Positions 33,820 through 42,139 of a stretch of 64,000 nucleotides of DNA are shown in pieces. Below the pieces are notes generated by a model. It did not search any database. It was not told where the DNA came from and saw only the letters and a list, made by a program, of their open reading frames with translations. The DNA is taken from NCBI RefSeq assembly GCF_025558165.1, contig NZ_LAMZ01000001.1, positions 1,024,001 to 1,088,000 on the forward strand, read 5' to 3'. This DNA comes from Candidatus Pelagibacter ubique HIMB140 (lineage in GTDB: Bacteria > Pseudomonadota > Alphaproteobacteria > Pelagibacterales > Pelagibacteraceae). Numbering within the stretch: the stretch's first letter is position 1; the number at the start of each line of letters is the position of its first letter. Made by a program: the position numbers and the translations under genes.

Positions 33820-35547
33820 TTATTCTTTCTCTTCTTCTTTTTTCTTTAAATCTTCAGATAATGATGAAAAAGGTAGGTTTTTACCAGATCCTTCAGATCC
33901 ATATTTTTCAAGAGCTTCCTTTTTCTCAATTTCTTCAAGTAATTTAATGCTTAATGTTGCTTTTCTTTTATTCATGTCTAAATCTGCTATTGCACAGTCT
34001 AATTTTTCACCACCTGTCCATCTACTTGGTCTAGCATCAGCAGCATTAATTGCTATTGCAGATTTTTTAATCTGGAAGTCCATCTCACAACCCTCTGGTC
34101 TTACAATAAGTCCTTTGTTATCTGTTGAAACTACTTTGACAGTTATTGTTTGATTTTTTGACTTATCTTTAAACCAGTCAAACGGATCTGCTTGAGTTTG
34201 TCTTAAACCAACTCTAATTTTTTGTTCAGAGGATTTGATTTCTAATACCTTAACTTTAAGTTTGTCACCTTTTTTATACTTAGCCAGTTCTTCTTCACCA
34301 TTATTTAAATAAGTTAAATCATTACAATGTAAAAAAGCATCAATATCTAAGTCTTCTATTTTAACAAATAATGAATATTCATTTTTATTTACAACCTCAC
34401 CCTCAACAATTGTATCAACCGGGTATTTCTTTTCGAACGTCTCAAAAGGATTATCTTGAGTTAATCTATGTGAAATAGCAACTCTTCTTTTATCTTTATC
34501 AATTTCAGTAATTACACAATCTATTTCATCTCCAACTTTAAACATTTTTTTTGCTGAAACATTTTTTTTAGTCCAACTAAGTTCACTTGAGTGAAGTAAA
34601 GTTGTTAAACCTGGTTCAAGTTCACAAAAGGCACCAAAATCCATTAATTTTACCACTTTAACTTTGTAAATTTTGTTTAACTCATAGTTTTCAATATGCT
34701 CAAAAGGATCTGGTGATAATTGTTTTACAGAACATCCAACTTGTAACTTTTCTTTATCAACGCTTATAACTTTTAGATCATGTTTTTCGCCAATGTTAAA
34801 TACTTCATCAGGATGATTTACTCTTGAATAAGAAATTTCTTGTAAGTGAACTAATACGTCTAATTCACCGTTAACATTAAAGAAGCATCCAAACGAACTG
34901 TACCCTTTTACTTCTGCACCTTTTATAATGTCTCCAACTTTATATTTCTCGATTATTTTTGCTTTATCCTCTTTTTTAAAAGATGAAATTATTTCTCTTC
35001 TTGATACACAAGCATTACCTCTAACTTTGTCTAGTTTAATAAGAGCAAATTTTTGTGGCTCATTCATTAAATGACTTATATCTTTTAGAGGTTTGTCACT
35101 AATTTGAGATCCTGGTAAAAACATGAGTGAACCTGTATCAATATGCTCAACAATACATCCACCTTTGCACTTAGATGTAATTTTTCCCATTATGGGTTCA
35201 TTTTTCTCATATGCTTCAACTAGTTTATCCCAACCTTTAATTTTTTGAGCTTTACTTGCTGAAACTAAAACCTCACCATGTTTATCCTCAATTTTTTCAA
35301 GTAAAACTGAAATAGTTTCTCCAACTTTAATTTTTTCTGAAAGACCCATGCTCTTTAATTCGTTAATATCTAGAACTGGCTCTGATTTTAGGCCTTCAAC
35401 AAATAAAAATACAAATTTCTCTGTAATTTTATTTATTTTACCTTCAATTATTTTACCTTCTTCTATTTGAACTTTTGATAGCTGACTACTTAATAATTTT
35501 TCGAATTCTTTAGATGCTGGATTAGATAAATCTTTGTAAATTTCCAT
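33820..35547 (-). CDS. rpsA: 30S ribosomal protein S1
   Basis: A 575-residue protein with six S1 (OB-fold) repeats. The repeat signature is visible several times, for example VGDIIKGAEVKGYSSFGCFF, VKVVKLMDFGAFCELEPG and DTIVEGEVVNKNEYSLFVKI. The DFGAFCELEPGLTTLLHSSE repeat is the best conserved. S1 binds mRNA leaders and helps unfold and dock them, which matters in a genome with few clear Shine-Dalgarno sites. cmk lies directly upstream, a pairing conserved widely. Confidence 0.95.
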   Translation of the reverse strand: MEIYKDLSNPASKEFEKLLSSQLSKVQIEEGKIIEGKINKITEKFVFLFVEGLKSEPVLDINELKSMGLSEKIKVGETISVLLEKIEDKHGEVLVSASKAQKIKGWDKLVEAYEKNEPIMGKITSKCKGGCIVEHIDTGSLMFLPGSQISDKPLKDISHLMNEPQKFALIKLDKVRGNACVSRREIISSFKKEDKAKIIEKYKVGDIIKGAEVKGYSSFGCFFNVNGELDVLVHLQEISYSRVNHPDEVFNIGEKHDLKVISVDKEKLQVGCSVKQLSPDPFEHIENYELNKIYKVKVVKLMDFGAFCELEPGLTTLLHSSELSWTKKNVSAKKMFKVGDEIDCVITEIDKDKRRVAISHRLTQDNPFETFEKKYPVDTIVEGEVVNKNEYSLFVKIEDLDIDAFLHCNDLTYLNNGEEELAKYKKGDKLKVKVLEIKSSEQKIRVGLRQTQADPFDWFKDKSKNQTITVKVVSTDNKGLIVRPEGCEMDFQIKKSAIAINAADARPSRWTGGEKLDCAIADLDMNKRKATLSIKLLEEIEKKEALEKYGSEGSGKNLPFSSLSEDLKKKEEEKE

Positions 35548-36203
35548 TAAATATTCATTTTCCTATCTATTATTTTTTTTATTTTTAAAAAACATGACCT
35601 TTTATTAAGGTTTGTCGTATTAATCAATAGTGAATCTCTTGTTTTCTTTAATGGGGATATTTTTCTGTTTAGATCACTTTTATCGCGTTTTTTAATGCTT
35701 TTTAAGACTTCTTGATAAGTTACCTTTTTTTTCATTTTTTTTAACTCTTTATATCTTCTTAAAGCCCTAGTTTTTACGTTTGCAGTTATATAAAATTTAA
35801 AGTTAGCATCAGGGACAATATTGTAAGTGATATCCCTACCATCTAAACAAGAACCTTTATATTTTTTAGGTGGGTTATATGCAAAATTCATTTGAAAAGA
35901 ATGAACCATTTTTCTTATAGATTTAATTTTAGAAATTATGGAAGCTTCAGTTCCAACTTCATCTGACAGTAAATTTTGGTCTGTCAGATCTTTTATTTTT
36001 AATAATTTAATTTTCGATTTTATAAAATTATTATTGAATTTTTTTGGGGACTTAATTTTTAGATAAGCAATAAATCTATAAATTTTTCCAGTATCAAGAT
36101 AAAACAGATTGTAATGCTTTGAGATAGCTTTGGCCACAGTCCCAGCACCTGCGGCAGCAGGTGAATCAATGGCAATTTTTAAAATATTTTTTCTTTTTAT
36201 CAC
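35547..36203 (-). CDS. cmk: Cytidylate kinase with altered P-loop
   Basis: A 218-residue CMP/dCMP kinase by position (aroA-cmk-rpsA) and by its CMP-binding blocks: YLDTGKIYR (35-43), CLDGRDITYNIVPDA and KTRALRRYKEL. The P-loop is unusual: residues 14-22 read SPAAAGAGT, where the family has GPAASGKGT. The nucleotide-binding lysine is replaced by Ala20 (codon GCT). A lysine appears instead at residue 40 (DTGK; usually DTGA), which might reach the nucleotide. The rest of the protein is intact and in frame, so it does not look like a decaying gene. Confidence 0.88.
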   Translation of the reverse strand: MIKRKNILKIAIDSPAAAGAGTVAKAISKHYNLFYLDTGKIYRFIAYLKIKSPKKFNNNFIKSKIKLLKIKDLTDQNLLSDEVGTEASIISKIKSIRKMVHSFQMNFAYNPPKKYKGSCLDGRDITYNIVPDANFKFYITANVKTRALRRYKELKKMKKKVTYQEVLKSIKKRDKSDLNRKISPLKKTRDSLLINTTNLNKRSCFLKIKKIIDRKMNI

Positions 36204-37525
36204 TTTTCTAAATTATGAATAATTTTTAAAAAATTAGGAAAAGAAGTATTTATAGAATCTTTGTCGTGAACTTTCCAATTACCACCAAAAGATAAAGCTG
36301 CAACTATACTTGTCATGAAAACTCTGTGATCTTTTAAATAATTTTTAATTGTTACTTTTTTATTATAATTTAAGTGTATATTTGGATTACCATAAATTTT
36401 AATCGAATTATTTGTTGTAACAGTTTTGACTCCTAGATTTGTTAAAATTTTTTTAGCCCATTCTAGTCTTGGACTTTCCTTTTGATTCAATTCACTTAAA
36501 TTTTTGAAATAAGAAATACCTTTTGCTTTAGCTGCGACTAAAAAAATAACTAAAAACTCATCAATTGCCCCACTATTTAATTGTGGTGGACAATTAATTG
36601 CTTTTAAATTTTTACTACCATATATTTTAATATCAGCTTTCTTTTCACCCTTATAAATTTTTTCATTTTTAAAAGTTATTTTCACTCCCATTTTTTTTAA
36701 AATAGTAACTATTCCTATCCTTGATTGATTTATATTTACATTTTTAATTGTTAATTCTGAACTTGGAGATAACGCTGTTAAAACGATGAAGAAAGCGCTG
36801 GAACTGATATCAGATGGTATATCATAATTTAAAGCATTAATTTTTTTTACTTTTTTTATTTTAATTTCATCAAAATTTTTATTATTTTTAATAGTGATTG
36901 GTAGTTTTAAATATTTACTTAAAAGCTCTGTATGATTTCTTGATTTTTTTGCTTTAATTGTTGTAGTTCCATCAGTTTTCATTCCTGCAAAAATAATTGA
37001 ACTTTTGCATTGAGCAGATCCTCTATTTTCAAAGTATTTGATAGGTCTTAAATTTGATGATCCATGAATTTTTAGAGGTAAGAATTTGTTATTTCTTAAT
37101 TTAAATATAGCTCCAAATCTACTTAGTGGATCAGTAACTCTCTTAAAGTCTCTTTTTGATAAACTTTTATCTCCAATCAAATTAATAGTTTCCGGCGTAT
37201 CTATTAATAATCCAAGAATAAGTCTTCCTAGTGTACCTGAATTTTCGGCATTAATTGTAAGGTTTTTTTTATATTTGTAACCATGGATACCTTTACCATA
37301 AATTTCACATATGTTTCCTTTTAGTACAACTTTTATGCCAAGTTTTTTTATTGCCCTGATTGCAGCCAATACATCTTCTGACATTAAAAGATTTTTTGCC
37401 TGAGATTTTCCATTTGATAACGAAGCAAAAAGAACCCATCTGATACTTAAGCTCTTATCACCAGGTACAGTAATAGTTTTTTTAAAGTTTTTTATTTTAT
37501 TTTTTATTTTTACAAAATTCGACAT
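36200..37525 (-). CDS. aroA: 3-phosphoshikimate 1-carboxyvinyltransferase
   Basis: A 441-residue EPSP synthase. The substrate loop PGDKSLSIRWVLFASLSNG near residue 20 and NAENSGTLGRLILGLL near 92 are recognisable, as are RGSAQCKSSIIFAGM and SGAIDEFLVIFLVAA with the catalytic Asp-Glu. It is rather diverged (IRW where SHR is common). It heads the run aroA-cmk-rpsA, an arrangement known across proteobacteria. Together with aroB and aroK it places three shikimate enzymes in the window. Confidence 0.92.
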   Translation of the reverse strand: MSNFVKIKNKIKNFKKTITVPGDKSLSIRWVLFASLSNGKSQAKNLLMSEDVLAAIRAIKKLGIKVVLKGNICEIYGKGIHGYKYKKNLTINAENSGTLGRLILGLLIDTPETINLIGDKSLSKRDFKRVTDPLSRFGAIFKLRNNKFLPLKIHGSSNLRPIKYFENRGSAQCKSSIIFAGMKTDGTTTIKAKKSRNHTELLSKYLKLPITIKNNKNFDEIKIKKVKKINALNYDIPSDISSSAFFIVLTALSPSSELTIKNVNINQSRIGIVTILKKMGVKITFKNEKIYKGEKKADIKIYGSKNLKAINCPPQLNSGAIDEFLVIFLVAAKAKGISYFKNLSELNQKESPRLEWAKKILTNLGVKTVTTNNSIKIYGNPNIHLNYNKKVTIKNYLKDHRVFMTSIVAALSFGGNWKVHDKDSINTSFPNFLKIIHNLEK

Positions 37526-37538
37526 CGAATATTAAAAA

Positions 37539-38315
37539 TTAATTAAATTTAAAATTATCACCAAAATATGCATTTTTTGCATTTATATTTTTAACTAAGT
37601 TAGATGGTGTATCTTGTGCAATGACTTTACAATTACTTAAAATCATAGCTTTATCAACGCAAGCTAGCAAATCTCTAGCTTGATGATCGCATATACAAAT
37701 TGTAATTTTATTGTCACTTTGCAAATTTACTATAATTTCTTGTAACATTTTTATAGTCAACACGTCGAGTGCTGCAAAACATTCATCTAACAGTAAAACT
37801 TTCGGTTCACTAAGTAAAGATAATGATATAACTAGTTTTTTTTTTTGCCCACCAGATAAAAATTTAGCTTTAATATCCTTAAGATTGTCTAATTCAAATT
37901 TAGAAATTAGATAATTTATTCTTTCAACTCGGTAATTTTTATTTTCTATTACAATTTCACTAATTGCTTTCAAATTTTCGTGAAGGGTAAGATCATTAAA
38001 ATAACCTCCATACTGCGGAACATACCCTACTTTAAATTTTTTAGTTCTTAAATAAATAGGGTAATCCGTAACTTCTTCTCCTGCGATTTTAATTTTACCA
38101 TTATTAGGTTTTATTAAACCTGTTATCAGATTGAATATTGTTGATTTACCAACTCCATTAGGGCCCAAAATACCAAAAATTTGACCTTCATTTATTTGAA
38201 AATTTAAATTATCTAGAATTAATCTATTTCCATAAGAAAGTGAAATATTTTGAAACTCAATAACAGAATTTAAGTTTTTAAATGATTTGATTCTAAATTT
38301 TTTTATTATTGCCAT
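37539..38315 (-). CDS. lptB: LPS export ABC transporter ATP-binding protein
   Basis: A 258-residue ABC ATPase powering lipopolysaccharide extraction from the inner membrane. Walker A GPNGVGKST, signature LSGGQKKK, Walker B VLLLDECFAALD and the H-loop ICDHQ are all present. An N-terminal extension of about 17 residues (MAIIKKFRIKSFKNLN) precedes the domain. The FAALD after the Walker B Glu and the position next to lptC support LptB. The usual lptA between lptC and lptB is missing here. Confidence 0.9.
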   Translation of the reverse strand: MAIIKKFRIKSFKNLNSVIEFQNISLSYGNRLILDNLNFQINEGQIFGILGPNGVGKSTIFNLITGLIKPNNGKIKIAGEEVTDYPIYLRTKKFKVGYVPQYGGYFNDLTLHENLKAISEIVIENKNYRVERINYLISKFELDNLKDIKAKFLSGGQKKKLVISLSLLSEPKVLLLDECFAALDVLTIKMLQEIIVNLQSDNKITICICDHQARDLLACVDKAMILSNCKVIAQDTPSNLVKNINAKNAYFGDNFKFN

Positions 38316-38891
38316 TTAATTTTTATTTATCAAATTTACCTTCTTTTCTTTTTCATACATAAATATTTTAGCATCTTTAGTTTTAATATTTAATTCTACA
38401 GCGTCTGCTTTTAAAGTATTGTTTTGATTTTTATAAATCACATTTCTAGAAATTGACATTAAATTTCTTTTTAGAGAAAAATCAAGATATTCTGATTTGA
38501 TTTGGTTATCTAAATAATTGATAGTAACATTTTTTGAAAAAATAGTATCAAAATCTAAGGAATTATATTTCCCATAATCAGATACAATTTTTACATCTCC
38601 AGAATCAACTATTTTAATCAGAGCGTAAACTTTTGTTAGATAAATAATATTTGGCTCTCTCAAATCTATTTCTCCCTCTAATGCTTTAACTAAATATTCA
38701 TTACCATTTTCATCCTTTGTTGTGTATTCAACATCTTTAATAATGTTTGAATTGTATTTAGTTTCTTCATTATTTTTTTCTTTTAAAGACAAATTATTAT
38801 TTTTTTTATAAAATTTTGAGTATGTTAAGATACCTACTAAAGCAATAATCAAAGAAGAAAAAATAATTCTTACAATCTTTTTTTTGTACAT
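38316..38891 (-). CDS. lptC: LptC-like LPS transport periplasmic protein
   Basis: A 191-residue protein with one N-terminal membrane anchor (about residues 7-26), a polar linker, and a beta-rich periplasmic part ending in Lys/Asn. The pattern ALEGEIDLREPNIIYLTKVYAL resembles the LptC jelly-roll, and the gene sits between kdsD and lptB. It abuts lptB directly. Sequence conservation is low, so the call leans on context. It might carry some LptA-like function because no separate lptA is seen. Confidence 0.75.
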   Translation of the reverse strand: MYKKKIVRIIFSSLIIALVGILTYSKFYKKNNNLSLKEKNNEETKYNSNIIKDVEYTTKDENGNEYLVKALEGEIDLREPNIIYLTKVYALIKIVDSGDVKIVSDYGKYNSLDFDTIFSKNVTINYLDNQIKSEYLDFSLKRNLMSISRNVIYKNQNNTLKADAVELNIKTKDAKIFMYEKEKKVNLINKN

Positions 38892-39860
38892 TTATGAAAT
38901 ATTCGATTGTAAAATATTATGAATATGCAAAACTCCAATTGTCTTGTATTTAGATTTATTTTTATAAACTAATAAAGAAGTAATTTTTTTTGAATTCATT
39001 ATAGAAAGAGCTTTTACTGCCAGATCATTTTTACTAATACAAACTGGTTGTTTAGTCATTATTTTTTTAACTGGTAATGAAAAAAATCTTGAATTTTTTT
39101 GTGCAAATCTTCTTATTTCTCCATCCGTAATAATGCCAACAGTTTTTTTTTTGCTATTTATAACAATCAAAATACCTAGCTTTTTTTCACTTAATATTTT
39201 TAAAGCTTTATTCATCTTTAAATTTTCATTTACAAATGGAATCTTTTTTCCAGTAATCATTATATCTTCAACTGTTTTTAGTTGAGCGCCAAGGCTTCCA
39301 GCAGGGTGAAGTCTTTTAAAATCCATTTTACCAAATTTTTTATATTTCATAGACGCTATCGCAAGCGAGTCGCCTAAAGCTAGCTGCGTCGTTGTACTCG
39401 CTGTAGGAATTATACCTTCAGCTTCATTTACTTTTGGTATTAACAATTTGACATCTGCAGATTTATAAAGAATTGATTCTTTTTTTGATACTATACCAAT
39501 TAATAAAATTTTATTTCTTTTTGCAAATTGTATTATATTCTTAAGTTCACTTGTTTCTCCAGAATTACTAATTAATATTAAAATATCTTTTTTTGAAATC
39601 ATACCAAGATCACCATGAGAAGCTTCACTGGCTACAAGACTAAAAGATGGTGTTCCAACTGAAGCAAGAGTGGCTGCAATTTTAGATGCAATTAGTCCAC
39701 TTTTGCCTACACCACATAATATTACTTTTGATTGGCAGTTTGCTATTTGAAAAACTGCTTCGTTGAAAGATTTATTCAAATTTTTTTTTAAATTCTGCAA
39801 AGCTTCTATTTCTAAATTAATCACATCTTTAGCAACAGATAAAAAATTTTTTTTATTCAT
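38892..39860 (-). CDS. kdsD: Arabinose-5-phosphate isomerase (KpsF/GutQ family)
   Basis: I start at the ATG at 39858-39860 because it overlaps the rnd stop by one base (TAATG), giving 322 residues; an ATG 12 bases upstream is possible. An N-terminal SIS sugar-isomerase domain (CGVGKSGLIASKIAATLAS, LVASEASHGDLGM) is followed by RLHPAGSLGAQL and two CBS domains. It makes arabinose-5-phosphate for Kdo synthesis; kdsB is elsewhere in the window. kdsC, the usual neighbour, is absent. Confidence 0.92.
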   Translation of the reverse strand: MNKKNFLSVAKDVINLEIEALQNLKKNLNKSFNEAVFQIANCQSKVILCGVGKSGLIASKIAATLASVGTPSFSLVASEASHGDLGMISKKDILILISNSGETSELKNIIQFAKRNKILLIGIVSKKESILYKSADVKLLIPKVNEAEGIIPTASTTTQLALGDSLAIASMKYKKFGKMDFKRLHPAGSLGAQLKTVEDIMITGKKIPFVNENLKMNKALKILSEKKLGILIVINSKKKTVGIITDGEIRRFAQKNSRFFSLPVKKIMTKQPVCISKNDLAVKALSIMNSKKITSLLVYKNKSKYKTIGVLHIHNILQSNIS

Positions 39861-40471
39861 TAATGAGACCAAATATCTTCCTTAAATAATGCTAGATCAA
39901 GTTCAACTCTTGTTTTCAAAAATTTCAAACATTCTTCGTATAGATGGTATCTTTTTTCTCTTTTTAAAATTTTAATAAGTTCATCATGAATTTTATGTAA
40001 ATAAATAACATCGTTAGCACAATACTTTAATTGTGCTGGATTTAATTCTCCTCCGAAATCCGAACTCTGAAATTGTTTACTTATATCTATTTTGATAAAT
40101 TCTTTTATCAAGGTTTTTAAAGAGTGATTGTCAGAATATGACCTTGCAAGTTTAGACGCAATTTTTGTATCAAAAATATTATTAGTTTCGGTTTTCAAAT
40201 AGTGTTTAATGTGAGCCATATCCGCACGTCCATAATGGAAAATTTTAGTTACGTTTTCATCATTTAATAGTTTTGCTAAATTAGGTGCGTGATAATTTTT
40301 TCTATCAAATTGAACTATATGAGCATCTGAGTTACCCGAAGATACTTGAATTAAGCATAATGGGTCACGCCTGACATTTAGACCCATGAATTCACCATCT
40401 ATTGCAATTATATTGCCTAAATTTAAATCATCTGGTAGATCGTTTTTGTGTAACTGAATATTATTACTCAT
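39860..40471 (-). CDS. rnd: RNase D-like 3'-5' exonuclease
   Basis: A short DEDDy exonuclease of about 203 residues from the ATG at 40469-40471 (MSNNIQLHKNDL); an ATG at 40480 adds three residues. The Exo I motif is IAIDGEFMGL, Exo II FHYGRADMAHI, and Exo III YCANDVIYLHKI. It lacks the HRDC domains of E. coli RNase D, like other short alphaproteobacterial versions. Likely role: trimming of tRNA or other structured RNA 3' ends. The divergent gene starts only 6-15 bases away. Confidence 0.85.
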   Translation of the reverse strand: MSNNIQLHKNDLPDDLNLGNIIAIDGEFMGLNVRRDPLCLIQVSSGNSDAHIVQFDRKNYHAPNLAKLLNDENVTKIFHYGRADMAHIKHYLKTETNNIFDTKIASKLARSYSDNHSLKTLIKEFIKIDISKQFQSSDFGGELNPAQLKYCANDVIYLHKIHDELIKILKREKRYHLYEECLKFLKTRVELDLALFKEDIWSH

Positions 40472-40486
40472 TTTTAACATATATAT

Positions 40487-41470
40487 ATGAAAGCAAAAAA
40501 TTGTCTAATTTTTGGTGGAAGTGGCCAGATTGGTAGAAATTTAATTAGGAAGCTTACTAAGAATAACTATAAGGTAACTGTAGTAACAAGAAACACTCAT
40601 CAAAAAAGTTACGTTATTAAAACACAAGCAAATGCAGGTTATATAGATATTGTTGAGTCAAATATTTTTGAAGAACAAAAACTTAGAAAGCTTTTCGAAA
40701 AAGCTGATGTGTGCATAAATTTAGTTGGCATTTTATTTGAGTCAAAAAATGGAAATACATTTAAAAATATTCATACTATTTTTCCCTCTTTATTGTCTAA
40801 ACTTTCAAATGATTACAAACTCAAACATTTTATTCAATTGTCAGCACTAGGAATTAATGAAGCCGTAGATTCTGAATATGCTAAAAGTAAATTGGACGGA
40901 GAGCAAAGAATTCTAAAAAATTTTCCTTTAGCTACAATTATAAGACCTTCAGTCGTTTATTCAGTAGATGACAATTTTACAACTAATTTTATGACACTTT
41001 TAAATAGATTACCAATATTTCCACTCTATTATAAAGGTAAAACCAAATTTGCACCAATTCATTGCTCTGACCTAACAGATGTTATTTTTAATGTTATTTC
41101 TAATAATGTTAATTCCAAAATAATTGAATGTGTTGGTCCAGAAATAATTTCATTTAAAGAAATAATAGAAAAATTATTAAATTTAATTGGAAAAAAAAGA
41201 TTGTTAATACCAATGCCTTTACCTGTAGCACAAATGTCAGCAAGATTTTTTGAAATAATGCCAAAACCACTTTTGACTAGAGATCAATTAAGACTTCTCA
41301 AATATGATAATGTTTTATCCGGAAAATATAAATCTAATTCAGATATAGGTGTACCAAGTTTGAGATACTTCGATGATGAAGTTAAAAAATATTGCTATAT
41401 GTGGAGGGAAGGTGGTCAATTCTCCACAGAAAAATATAATTCAGATAATATAGATATCAAAACAAGTTAA
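40487..41470 (+). CDS. NDUFA9-like NAD(P)-binding complex I accessory protein
   Basis: A 327-residue atypical short-chain dehydrogenase. The Rossmann glycines are in CLIFGGSGQIGRNLIRKL. NLVGILFE, the HFIQLSALGI strand, YAKSKLDGE (Tyr-x3-Lys) and IIRPSVVY are typical of the complex I NDUFA9 family shared by alphaproteobacteria and mitochondria. It probably binds NADPH structurally at complex I rather than acting as an enzyme. No nuo genes are nearby. Confidence 0.83.
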   Translation: MKAKNCLIFGGSGQIGRNLIRKLTKNNYKVTVVTRNTHQKSYVIKTQANAGYIDIVESNIFEEQKLRKLFEKADVCINLVGILFESKNGNTFKNIHTIFPSLLSKLSNDYKLKHFIQLSALGINEAVDSEYAKSKLDGEQRILKNFPLATIIRPSVVYSVDDNFTTNFMTLLNRLPIFPLYYKGKTKFAPIHCSDLTDVIFNVISNNVNSKIIECVGPEIISFKEIIEKLLNLIGKKRLLIPMPLPVAQMSARFFEIMPKPLLTRDQLRLLKYDNVLSGKYKSNSDIGVPSLRYFDDEVKKYCYMWREGGQFSTEKYNSDNIDIKTS

Positions 41471-41474
41471 AATT

Positions 41475-41969
41475 CTAAGCTGATTGAATTTTCTTTTCAA
41501 TAAATTCTGGGACTTCCTCTTTTTCTGTTACTTCTTCTTTTTTACCTTTTGGCTGATAAGCATAAAGTAAATGAAGTTTACAATAAGAAAAATCTTTTAA
41601 TGAAGACCTACCACAAAAATAAAATTTTTTTTCATCTGGATGACCTATAGGCCATTTACAAGAACTTTCGTCTAGCTCTTCTAATTGTTTAGGATTTTCT
41701 GGTTCAAAATCTTTTTCGATTATTAAAGATTTAAACTTACTCTTACGACCTCTTCTAGACTTCGTATGATCTTGTTCTATAGAATTATCAAAATTTTTAT
41801 TAGATGTTGCAGTTCTAGTTTTAATTTTTGCTGAAAGATTTAATCTATGAGCTTTACCAATGACTGCATTACGACTTATCCCACCAATAATTTCAGCTAT
41901 TTGGCTGGCAGTATTTCCCTTGCCCCACAATTCCTTTAATTTTGAAACTTTTTCTTCAGTCCAACTCAT
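41475..41969 (-). CDS. gcrA: GcrA cell-cycle regulator
   Basis: A 164-residue protein starting MSWTEEKVSKLKELWGKG, with the helix-turn-helix SASQIA-like segment (NTASQIAEIIGGISRNAVIGK). A basic linker (KSRRGRKSKFKS) follows, then the C-terminal Cys/His-rich block SCKWPIG...FCG...YCKLH. In Caulobacter GcrA binds sigma-70 RNA polymerase and activates promoters with methylated GANTC sites together with CcrM. No CcrM gene is in the window. It ends 4 bases from the convergent NDUFA9-like gene. Confidence 0.92.
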   Translation of the reverse strand: MSWTEEKVSKLKELWGKGNTASQIAEIIGGISRNAVIGKAHRLNLSAKIKTRTATSNKNFDNSIEQDHTKSRRGRKSKFKSLIIEKDFEPENPKQLEELDESSCKWPIGHPDEKKFYFCGRSSLKDFSYCKLHLLYAYQPKGKKEEVTEKEEVPEFIEKKIQSA

Positions 41970-42139
41970 ATCTATATGTTGTGTTACTTATTTATAAAAT
42001 GACAATATACTGTTATTAATTTAATTGGAACAATCAAAAAATTAGAGTTATCAACAATAAAAGCCTAGCTTAAATAATATTAGTTTTTCAATCATAACTT
42101 GTATCTATGAAATAAAATTTATAAAAACAAATATAATTT

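Noticed and set aside
42129..42139. TATAAT just before the argD ATG as a -10 box
   Set aside because: It is 3 bases from the start codon, so transcription would start inside the gene; no -35 partner was convincing.
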